From the NCBI GenBank assembly GCA_964017145.1, contig CAXHKQ010000030.1:1-27249 (forward strand): a stretch of DNA of 27,249 bases, in the 5' to 3' direction. This DNA is from Agrocybe praecox (taxonomy: Eukaryota > Basidiomycota > Agaricomycetes > Agaricales > Agrocybaceae). Positions 1 to 8,792 of this stretch are shown one piece after another; the first letter of the stretch is position 1; each line of letters starts with the position of its first letter. The position numbers and the translations under genes are program-made. The notes below the pieces were generated by a model. It saw nothing but the letters and a program-made list of their open reading frames with translations. It ran no database searches and was not told the origin of the DNA.

Positions 1-3000
1 CGACGACGACGACGGCAGTAATCCACAAATGAATCGTCGTGACCAAGAGACACAACGACGAAAAATCGAAGCTCACACGCAAACACACACACGCACCGCA
101 CCACTTTGGGCTAGTTTACACTCGCGTCGCGCACTCGCGTCTGTATGTGTTTGTGTTTTAATAATGTTGTTGGTGCGTTATCGTCGTCGTTGTCGCGATT
201 CGGCGACAACACAGCGGCGTAAATTAGCACAAACACCCAAACGAGCGATGAGGAGGAAGATCGCACTGTGTGCTGTATTCACTGTATTCAATCAGCCCCT
301 CGCTCTCGCTCTCGGCTCTCGGCCGTAACGTAATGAACTCAGCTCAGTGTATTTGGTGTGTATTTGGGGGGCGAGTTCACTCCTCACGCAAAAGCAGCAG
401 CGACGACGACGTTTTTTCGTCGCGCGCGCGCGCGCTCGCTCGCCGTCGTCGTCGACAATCGGCAATTATTTATTATTATTGTGTGCACAGCAGACTTATG
501 TACTTTTGTCTGTGCATGTGTGTGCGATGTGCGCGGGAGGGGAGCGGAGGAGAGATCGACGATGTCTGTATTAGATTCACACTCGCTCGAATGACGAACG
601 AAAGGGGGCCCTCGCGCAATAGATAAACCCCGTGTATTTTTCGCGATGTGGTTTTTTCACGACCCGACGGAAACGACGACGACGGGCACCGCACAAGGAC
701 CACCCACTCTCTTCTGCTTCTGCTTCTGCTGCTCCTCCGACGCGCATATGCGTGTGTATTACATATGCATGCACATTCTCTATGCACGCACGCACACACA
801 ATGTATGCGTGTGTGTGTGTGTATTGAACTTATTTCCACTCGGGGTCGTCGTCGACGACGACGGCGGGTTGACGTTGTTGTCGGCAACAACAAACACACA
901 CACTTGCACACACGTGTGTTAATCCACACACACACACACCAAACGGAACGCACGAATCGAACTTCTGCACACACACACTCTCGGTTGGGTGGCTTCTCTG
1001 GCTGGCTGGCTAGCGATCGCACTTTTTCGCGAGCCGGATTCGCAGCCGATTTTTCGCACTTTTGCACACACCGCGAAAGAATCGGAAAGACTACTGCGAA
1101 ATGATGCGCGCGCGCGACGACCACCAATTAAATAACACTCGCGCGGACGACGTCGATTGGCTCTGGCTGCGACGCGGACGGGTTTTTTGTCGGTTGCTCG
1201 GCTGTGTCGTCAGAGGAAAACGCGACGACGAGCCACACACAAACAGACTCGGCGGACACAGTAGAAGAAGCAGCCGACGACGACGACTTCTCACTCGCAC
1301 ATCCACACCGTGTCAGAGCGTAGCGCACAGTGTGCGCGCGGAACGAACCGCACGAATTCGGATATCTTCACTTCTGCCTGCTGCAGCAGCGGCAGCGGCG
1401 ACGCAACACCGCAGCAGCGCAGACGCGAGCTCTCTGTGTATCTCTCGTGGCTTGCGCTCTCTCGCTCTGCGGTCTGCTGCTGCGTCGAGTTCATTCGTCG
1501 TTCGCACATACACTGGGGGTTTTTGTTGCTACTGCGCGAACAGATTGGTATATTAGCAGCGTTTGTTGTTTTGTTACACACGCGCGCACAGTGTTATTCT
1601 TGTTGTTTGTTGTTGTTGGTCGGTCGGTCGGGCTGCTGCTGCTGTTTAGCGAGAGATGGAGAGAACATTGGTATGTGTGTGAGTGTATGCGCGTGCATGT
1701 ACAAAGTTGTGTATATGCGTGCGTGAGTGTGTTTGGTATTTGGTTGCGCGTTTAGGTCGATTTCACATACACATGTACTCGCGCACGCACGCACACACAA
1801 TACACACACACACTTACGCACGGTGCGATTTCACCTTTGATGGTGAGACTAGAAAATGGCGGCGCGATCGAAACACACTTATTAGGATTTGATTGGGAGA
1901 GTAGCACAGTACATAGGCATGCATATCAAGCGAGTGCGGCACATATCCAAAATAATGTGGCGAATGAACTCTCGGTTTGTGGGGTGTGATTGTACTCGGA
2001 TATAAACGTTGAATATGCAGTTTGAATTATTTCGCAAAACATTTACTAGCAAATAATGTAATTACAGTGAAAAATATTCACACACTCGATATGCATTTAA
2101 AATATGCATTTTTGATAAAGCACATTGATACCAATATCTGGCAGCCCTGTTGCGAATATTCTCGCTCGCTCGCGCGCTCTTGTTGTGTGTTTGCGGTGCT
2201 CCCCGAATAAAACACCAACAAATTACACTTAACCGACGCGCACAAACACAAACTCGCTCAACTGGACGCGACGCTATGGAGCAGCAGCAACTGTTCCACG
2301 CACACAATCACAAGCATATACCTATAGCAGAGTTTGTACTGTGTTTTACACTATGCGCGTTTCAAGTGATATTATACATATTTTATGCACTATTCATCTG
2401 ATTTGCTTGGATATTGATGATTTATTCTGTAAAAACAAACCCTTGACTTCGTGAATGGATTTGTTAGTCCATAATCGTATGATGATGAGCAATGTTGTTG
2501 AACATTGTATTTCATAAGATGCACGACACCACCCAACATTGTGAAAGTACATACGCACACACGCAATAATAATCAGCACAGAAAACGTACATGCATGTAC
2601 GGGAAACACACACACTCGCACACACACACACTCACCGACCGCAATTCACACATTCATGCGCTCTTTGCGGTGCGGCGGCGGTGAAACAACATTGTTGTAT
2701 TGGTATGGTGTTAGTGTTCGCATTTCTGTTTGTGTGTGTGTTTGGTTGTGCGGTTGTCTTATCGTTGTCGTCGTCATCATCATCATCATCATCATGGGTC
2801 GCATTCATGCCGCGTCTCGCGCACACAAATACCGTCAACAAAAAAACTGTTCACACTCATGTGTGTGGTGTGTGGGTAGGTGGTAGGTATGCGTGTGTCT
2901 GATGTCCGATTCTTGTCGCTCGCAGGTCGGTTGTTGCACGAACATTATTATATAGACACAAACACACACAAACACGCACCGCGGCGCTGATCTCGTTCGC

Positions 3001-3130
3001 ACGCACGCACGCACGCAAACACAAACATAACACGCATAGCAGATCACTCTGCTGCCCGAAATCACCTTCGTTCGCCACTCAACCATCTGATATCGACTGC
3101 AGACGCAACTGAACCTCCAGCTCGGATTCG
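1..3130. repeat. Microsatellite-rich, gene-poor flank
   Basis: The stretch is dominated by simple sequence: CA/TG runs (about 885-940, 1780-1815, 2600-2635, 2960-3020), CGA/GTC and CAG/GCT trinucleotides (1-15, 180-200, 400-460, 850-865, 1380-1430, 1635-1650), an alternating CG run at 421-434 and seven CAT units at 2775-2795. Many reading frames stay open on both strands, but their translations are Thr/His/Arg/Cys-rich strings that only reflect the repeats. They lack conserved motifs and appear in overlapping frames at once. CTCTC/GAGAG tracts are common, as in insect promoter-proximal DNA. It could be a 5' flank or long UTR of a gene lying outside or to the right, but no exon can be supported. 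Confidence 0.7.
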
Positions 3131-3136
3131 GTTCAT

Positions 3137-3344
3137 TCAGTTTCAATGTGTGACTGTGTGACGTAGTGAAAGTGTACTAAATGGTTGGGGTTGGAAGAAC
3201 ACTTGATAAAACAATTGATTTGTGTCTTTTCACTAACAATAAGTGCCAGGAAAATCGGTGTTCTGGTGCCAACCACATCAAATCGATAACATTTTCGTAA
3301 GTGCCATCTTTTAAAGAAGGAATGTGTCATGGAATTTCATAAAG
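3137..3344 (+). promoter_or_regulatory. Candidate insect initiator and orphan 5' exon
   Basis: An arthropod-type initiator (TCAGTT, 3137-3142) sits at the boundary where microsatellite DNA ends and unique DNA begins. Downstream are two good 5' splice sites: GTAAGT at about 3299, and GTAAGT at 3344 after a five-codon frame ATG GAA TTT CAT AAA (3329-3343). This could be the first exon of a transcript entering the repeat-rich DNA to the right. No matching acceptor or downstream coding exon was identified, and upstream ATGs exist. The call is therefore speculative. Confidence 0.18.
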
Positions 3345-3459
3345 TAAGTTTGAAAGTTATGCCGTTTATTGTACATTCGCCGTTCATCAAAAAATTACGT
3401 GCTAATGGAGAAGAAAAATTCTTTCTTGATGTAGCACTGTTTTTCTGACGGGAAAAGTT

Positions 3460-4040
3460 CGGGCTGGAGCCAGAAACATGTTTTTATTTCATGTGTGCAG
3501 GTTCTTCCCCAATCCGAAAACAAAAATTGCAATTGTTTCCAAACTCCGTACCTGCTATTTTGGGCACCGAATGCGCGCTGTCGACGGCCTAAATGACAAA
3601 ACATCAAAAAGTTTCACCAAATAGTTTCGGAAACAGACAAGTTTCACTGAAGATCCCTAAAGATATGAAAACAATGTTTAGACATATCGTGCATGCGAGT
3701 TTGAGAATGCGAGGAGCATTATGCGGAAATGGAGCCGCAAATCGCAAAAACTGACAATTGTCATAATCAACAAAATTCGATAATTGAATGATTGCCTGTG
3801 ACATTGTGGTCTTATTTACGGTGTTATCCGTATTCGGCCCTAAGTGACTATTATCAATATTCAAATTCAAAATGGTATCTCCAGGGAAAGAATGTTAAAT
3901 CGCGAAAAATGGGGACTTTGAAAGTGTTTTCGCCAAATATTTTTCTAAAGTGATCTTGATACTTAAGGATCGCTGGATTTTGGCTATCGGCCTTGAATGA
4001 GACCATGTAGAGGAACCTTAACAGTTTTCATCATAAAGTT
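3460..4040 (+). repeat. Dispersed repeat family, copy A
   Basis: This segment is a diverged copy of the one at about 22450-23050, in the same orientation and about 19 kb away. Shared landmarks, in the same order, include GGGCTGGAGCC / GGCTGGAGCC near the start, 'catatcgtgcat', a 'gccgcaaa..cgcaaaaact' block, 'ttcggccctaagtgactat' against 'ttggccctcagcgactat', 'tccagggaaagaatg', and the tail 'ggatcgctgg..tagctatcg'-like motif. It has no long open frame and no clear termini. It is therefore an interspersed repeat of unknown class, probably an old transposon fragment. Confidence 0.6.
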
Positions 4041-4909
4041 TGTGTTTTGACATGTTAATGTTTATACTCCTGGTATGTATACTGTATACTGAAAGTAAAA
4101 CCGCAGAAAATGCACAAAATCACACTTGGTTTTACAGTAAAGTGGGTAAAGTGGGAAATTTTCATTAGTCGAGCTTTCGTTGCCAAAGCGATGCGTTCAG
4201 TTTGATCAGCCGAGACACAAATCACCGAGCTTCTCGCCAACCAACGGTTCGAAAACCGGATGGAAAAATATCCCTCGATAACGCGCCATCTATCAAAAGA
4301 CGCGCACACGACTTGCTGCATAATTGTGCCAATATTACCGCCATCTATCAGAAATTCAGCGCTGTGCTCTTACGTTGAAAGCTATGGAATTTCGAAATCG
4401 GTTGTGAATTTGATTTGAAATATTAGAGCGCAACGGGGTAATTATTGCATGGGGGCAATTTCAGCAACCTTTTCTTCAAAAACGGAGATATTTTACTTAT
4501 ATTAAATGTGTCTTAAATCTGATCGTATATGGCCGCTTACACAAACGTTATAGCTCTGAACAAGAACTAGATTGGACTTCATGTGTTATTTGCGGTCAAG
4601 ATTATTGGTGAAATTCTATAATTTTGTTTGCAAACTCAAGTCTGGTTCTTTGTTCTTTGACTAGACATTTGTATATTTTCATGAGATTAGGTACATTATA
4701 GCCATAACTAAAGGCATTGGAACGGAGGCATGTCGAAACAAATGTTCCATAAATAAGTGAACAAAACGTAATATTCTGTTTTTATCTTATACAAAATCGG
4801 AAACCTGTAAATATGCCTTCTTGCGAAAATAATTAAACAGTTTTGGCAATTTTAACTTTTTCTTGCTAATTTTATCAATTATATGTGAAATCTTAGATTG
4901 GCCATAGAA
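4041..4909. other. AT-rich intergenic DNA, no gene seen
   Basis: No supportable exon is present. Two copies of the short phrase 'cgccatctatca' (about 4280 and 4340) resemble fragments common in insect repetitive DNA. The rest is AT-rich, with stop codons in every frame. Confidence 0.5.
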
Positions 4910-5091
4910 TCTTCTTAATATATATAATCAAGTCATTTTCCTTTGAGGTAAATAGACGCCGAAACTAGTGAACCGATTATGATGAAATTTTGTATGTGTG
5001 TGTTAGGTCAGAGCGTGTTCGTGGCATGGTTTCGATATTCTGCGAATCAAGGAAATATAAAAATTGATCGTTTTTCGTAAAATTTATCTCA

Positions 5092-5215
5092 GAAACCAAC
5101 CAGTTCCTCTTATCAGCGGTCGCGCATATGTTGTTATAATTAATGTATTTATCGAAGAAACCAACCAGTTACTCTTATCAGCGGTAGCGACATCTGTTGT
5201 TATGATGGAGAGTAT
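5092..5215 (+). repeat. 65-bp imperfect tandem duplication
   Basis: Two copies starting 'gaaaccaaccagtt' at 5092 and 5157 share the block 'ctcttatcagcggt' and a following 'gttgttat'. They lie in the 5' untranslated part of the decayed Helitron, between its terminus and the start of the N-terminal coding remnant. Confidence 0.7.
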
Positions 5216-5234
5216 TGAGCAAGTCTGCAATTAT

Positions 5235-5325
5235 GGATAATCTTATGATATGCTAGCGACATCTGTATTTGAATAGCCATATTTTCAAACCAGTTATCGC
5301 TAGCATATAATAAGAAAGATTATCC
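5235..5325. repeat. Inverted repeat (hairpin), about 24-28-bp arms
   Basis: The left arm at 5235-5258 ('ggataatc...tgctagcg') and the right arm at 5298-5325 ('cgctagca...gattatcc') are reverse complements apart from a small indel. They are separated by about 40 bases. The hairpin lies inside the Helitron relic. Confidence 0.65.
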
Positions 5326-5690
5326 ATTTGAATACAAAGACATGGTTTAGTTTATTGCATTGTTTTGCGATGCCGCCGAAAATCGAAAATCGGACGACGG
5401 ACTCGCAGAGCGAGTCAAACCGTATATTAACGATCCACACAACGAAATCAAGATCGCGATCTTTTGAGCCGGGCCGCATTTAATTACAACACAGATTTAG
5501 ACTATGACCATCACAACTCAGATGCAATGAACAACATTTCAGTTTCTGCGGCGCGATGGAGTTCAAACATAAGACATCAGGAATGTGTTGTGCGAGAGGT
5601 AGGGTGAAACTGCCACCGTTTAACTCATCTCCAGCGACCCATTATGCACGTTCAACGTTCAAAAACATTAACATGTTTATATTGTTGGAA

Positions 5691-6316
5691 CGGAGTTTCG
5701 AGAGTACCCACTGCCTTTGTACTTATAAGAAGATGTTGATAAATCATTAATATAAGCAGCAGAGCCGAACATTTGGCATTATAAACTTTTTGGGCAGTTA
5801 TTTTAAGCCATAAGTCCGTAAGCCTTGTGTAAGCCAAACCGCACTGCGAGTTTTGCCTTTCATGTATGCGGACGCATTTTTGTTAGCTTCAGCAATATTC
5901 AAAATTACATCGAAACCCTTATACAATCACAATCGTCTACAATATATTATTATTTCTAACTCAAATATACTTTTCAGATCAGAGCTATTTAAGAAATCTG
6001 TAGAAAAAGCCGAAAATGTTCGATGATTCCTAAATGAACATATTTGAGAAATTAAATCACTTTTGTTTGATGTGATTTCCCCTTGATTTTGGCTTAACAG
6101 TAAACACCCCACGTAACGCCACGGCGTTATTTCATGCTTTCTCTTCGATATTACGACTCTTCAATCTGAATATTTTTCGTTACTTTATAAGTCTGATTTT
6201 TCTTGACACCATACCATTTTTTATATTTTTTTAGGATGAAAATACCTATCATATTACTGCTGGGCTCAAAGTCGAATACGAATCGGTCTACCACGTGAAG
6301 CCTCGGTGTTTTTATA
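5691..6316. other. AT-rich intergenic DNA, no gene seen
   Basis: Probably partly the decayed remainder of the Helitron to the left. No conserved motif, splice-consistent exon or terminal repeat was recognised before the mariner element begins. Confidence 0.45.
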
Positions 6317-7217
6317 TTAGGTGTATAACCTTGCTCATGCCGTTTTTGTATATGAGTCTATAGCGGTCGTTCTGACTGATGCAAATTGATCAAAGTAAAC
6401 ATGGAGCAAGCTTGGGCATCTGTCAACAATATTGCATCAAAACATAGTCCCAAATAAATTTGCGCCACAGACTTATGCCCAGTCAAACATGTCCGTGTTC
6501 GCGCCGAATTTTCGTCATTTGCGGGAAGTCATGCTTTTCTTATTTAAATCGAAGACCAGTAAGGCTGTGGCTCATCGATGCGCTCAAAATCTTACGGCGA
6601 GGCTGCTTTTGATGATAAAGATAGTGTCGCGAGTGAATTCAACGCTTCAAAAATTGTGATTCCGGAGTCTTAGGCCTTTTGGCCTTTTGTTGGGACCAGA
6701 TGTGTATGGTGTGTTATTAAGGGCTGAGACCAAGTGAAATCAACACATGGGATCGATACCGAACGAAACTGATGCGTTTGAGTCGATCACTAAAAGAGCA
6801 GCGGCTTCAATTGAATAAAAGAGACAATTAAGTAATTTTCTTGTATGGCAATTTTAGACACTTCATCGTAAAACATGTCAAATAATACCTGGAAAGTCCA
6901 AAAAGGGAGATCTCAACCCCCCGCTGTACTCTCCGGACTTGTCTCTATCTGAATATAGTAATTGTCCCGATCGATGGACCTAGGCCTCGTTGACGAGGAC
7001 TCCTGTTTTCATGAATAAGTGAAAAATGGGACTGTTTCATGAATCGCTACAGAAGATGACCCGTTGTAAGGCCACGAAATCCGAATGCTGCCCGAAAGAT
7101 GGTCGAAAGTAGTAGCTAGCAATGGCCAGTATTTTGAATAAGATATATGTAGCCGTATCTTCACAATAAAGTCTCAAAGTTGGACAAAAAACGGCATGAG
7201 CAAGGTTATACACCTAA
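6317..7217 (+). mobile_element. Degenerate, shortened mariner-family transposon
   Basis: Inverted termini are identical over 26 bases, TTAGGTGTATAACC followed by TTGCTCATGCCG, at 6317-6342 and as the reverse complement at 7192-7217. Both ends are flanked by TA, the mariner target duplication. The similarity runs inward through a T-rich tract. The interior, about 0.9 kb against the usual 1.3 kb, still encodes mariner transposase pieces in shifting frames. The N-terminal HTH region reads VMLFLFKSKTSKAVAHRC (about 6510-6580), then after a frameshift AAFDDKDSVASEFN. The C-terminal catalytic region reads NPPLYSPDLSLSEYS (about 6915-6958), then MLPERWSKVV and ASNGQYFE ending at about 7140. The central part with the first catalytic Asp is deleted, and the final SDY motif has become SEY. 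The copy is dead but its ends are intact. Confidence 0.88.
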
Positions 7218-7724
7218 TATTTTATTCGACTTCGAATCATTCCTAAGGATTTTCGATAATTTCGATGGAAATGACTGCTATGACGAACCATGAATGTACT
7301 TTTTCGGTATAAAAATGTACTTTTTCCATTTTTCTTTCTTCAAAATGAACTAAAAAGTACGAATGTACTCGAAACGGCAACACTGGCCGTAAGCCGTAAG
7401 CAAATACCACTTGCTGCTCGCTGCGCTAACGAAGAACGAACTGAACAAAAAAAGGGAGAAATAACCGATTCGATTAAGTGACGCTTAGTCAAGTTTCGAA
7501 CCACTTTCTCTGGTATTCTCAGCTGTTATCATATGTTTTGACGTTTACATACGGCCGAATGAAAACAGTGAAAAGTGTTGTTGTTGTTTGCGATTTTACT
7601 AGCGAGCGAGCGAGCTGCTAAAGCTAAAAAGCCGAATGTAATTCAAAACAACGTCTTATTTCACATAATTGTTCAATAACATCGTCCCTGGGCGTCTTCA
7701 ATCCATCCGGCACAGATTCTCATC
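7218..7724 (+). promoter_or_regulatory. Upstream region and 5' UTR of NDUFB7
   Basis: This is the 507 bp between the mariner terminus and the NDUFB7 start codon. A palindromic E-box-like CAGCTGTTATC at about 7518 matches the CAGCTGWT element known from insect core promoters of housekeeping genes. 'ggcaacactgg' (about 7376) resembles the CACACTG-type element of the same class. No TATA box lies at a sensible distance, as expected for a housekeeping gene. The exact start site is not visible. Confidence 0.35.
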
Positions 7725-8421
7725 ATGGGCAACATCCAAGCGGCACCGCAGGGCGACGTGACGCCGACGTTCGACGCGAAACTGGGATTCGAGGCTCCGC
7801 GCAAGCAACGAGGCAAGTTCCTTCCACCCGCACAGTTATAAACAACGCTGGGGCTTGCCTTGAGCTCGCAACCCATTATCAAATCCTGCCCAGTGCCCCC
7901 CCCAGATGAACCGTAACACCTTGAGGCTTACATAATGCCGAAATGTTTGTATTCACGGCAAATGTAAGGTTATGGCGTATGTTGTTTTATGAGATTTGTT
8001 TGTATGCGCGTGCAAGTGCAACGCGCGACTCAGCTGTTCCTTCTCACCTGCGTACACCGTGCTTATCACACCGTTATCATTCAACATTTGCTCTCCTCGC
8101 AGTGATGGTGGCCACCGAGGCGGAGATGGTGTCGGCCAAGCTGCCGCTGAAGGATCGCGACTACTGTGCGCACAAGCTGCTGGCCTACCGCGGCTGCCGA
8201 GCGGACGTGTTCCCCTGGCTGTACAAGTGCAGCCACGAGCGTCACGAGTACCTCACCTGCGAGTACGAAGAGTAAGTTTCGCATGGGAATCGAAAGACAA
8301 ATAAGTGCACTATTGACTGATGACGACGCTCCGAACGCGCCTTTTCAGTTACGTTCTGCGCATGAAGGAGTTCGAGCGCGAGTCCCGCCTGCAGGCTCGC
8401 CAGAAGCGCCTCGACAAGTGA
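7725..8421 (+). CDS. NDUFB7: NADH dehydrogenase (ubiquinone) 1 beta subunit 7
   Basis: Exons 7725-7812, 8103-8271 and 8349-8421 join to 109 residues, close to the 117 of the Drosophila protein and shorter than the human 137. NDUFB7 is an accessory subunit of the membrane arm of respiratory complex I, facing the intermembrane space. The central CHCH domain shows the twin CX9C motif: YC-x9-C in the block starting YCAHKLLAYRGC, then C-x9-C in CSHERHEYLTC. These cysteines form the disulfide-bonded helical hairpin imported by the Mia40 route. The start MGN is a good N-myristoylation signal, known for the mammalian orthologue. The basic C-terminus (FERESRLQARQKRLDK) is family-typical. The first intron starts with GC (AG|GCAAGT). 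This is required by frame, since G+TG gives Val in RVMVATEAEM. The second intron is an ordinary 77-base GT-AG intron. Confidence 0.95.
7813..8102 (+). other. GC-AG intron of NDUFB7
   Basis: The donor is GAG|GCAAGT, which apart from the T-to-C change pairs perfectly with U1. The acceptor is CTCTCCTCGCAG with a pyrimidine tract. No GT donor keeps the reading frame nearby. The GC donor joins phase 1 to phase 1 and restores the conserved RVM-AT peptide. Confidence 0.85.
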
Positions 8422-8504
8422 GCACACACACCCACACACAATACATATGAATAATGGTTGATTTAGTGAAGCCGTGCGCGTACGTGTCGATTTTTTGTGT
8501 CGAT

Positions 8505-8510
8505 AATAAA
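8505..8510 (+). terminator. AATAAA polyadenylation signal of NDUFB7
   Basis: A canonical AATAAA lies 84 bases after the TGA stop, which implies a short 3' UTR of about 100 bases. A CA-repeat (8423-8441) lies in the UTR. Confidence 0.6.
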
Positions 8511-8562
8511 AAGCCAATCGTTGCATTACACAAACGGAAGTACGAAAAAACAGTTGATATAT

Positions 8563-8602
8563 TTTATTTCACCTTGACCACACTAGTGCTAATTAATTTA
8601 TT
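8563..8602 (-). terminator. AATAAA signals for PDSS2 (minus strand)
   Basis: On the minus strand AATAAA occurs at 8602-8597 and 8568-8563, about 190-230 bases past the PDSS2 stop. They lie within 100 bases of the opposing NDUFB7 signal, so the two convergent genes end almost tail to tail. Confidence 0.45.
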
Positions 8603-8792
8603 ACATTCCGATCACTATAAACTACAAGATATAGAGTGCGTGTGCATTAAGTAACAAATGGTTCAATATATTATTTTGTGTATAAAAACAACTATAGATC
8701 TCATCTGTTCAGCCCGAGTGCTGAACATCTAGCGTTCGGGACAAGCGCGAATAATTAGCTACATAAACTATATGTATTCCCTCGCTGCTCCT

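Larger units (their letters stand above)
4910..5690 (+). mobile_element. Decayed Helitron 5' part with helitron-like N domain
   Basis: The left end has a Helitron-like 5' terminus: TC at 4910-4911 preceded by A, followed by a TTAATATATATAA tract and then 'cgccgaaactagtgaaccg', a phrase typical of insect Helitron 5' ends. From about 5370 the translation begins MPPKIENRTTDSQSES, then (about 5480-5530) FNYNTDLDYDHHNSDAMNN. After a frame change at about 5535-5556 it continues as MEFKHKTSGMCCARG and VKLPPFNSSP (5556-5640). The MCC-x-G-x-VKLPP phrase is the hallmark of the Helitron helicase-like N-terminal domain of rolling-circle Rep/helicase transposases. No Rep HUH motif or helicase motifs follow, so this is a truncated, frameshifted relic. 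No CTRR 3' end was identified for it. Confidence 0.65.

Noticed and set aside
29..2902. Many open frames of 60-160 codons on both strands in the first 3 kb
   Set aside because: They are the translation of CA, CAG and CGA repeats in several overlapping frames at once, with no conserved motif and no plausible splice structure.
4246..4262. GGTTCGAAAACC, tRNA B-box-like word
   Set aside because: No acceptor stem, A-box or anticodon arm could be drawn around it on either strand.
7943..8102. Alternative NDUFB7 start inside intron 1 with an open frame into exon 2
   Set aside because: The N-terminal peptide there is unlike the family, whereas the 7725 start gives the MGN myristoylation signal and a family-like N-terminus through the GC-AG splice.
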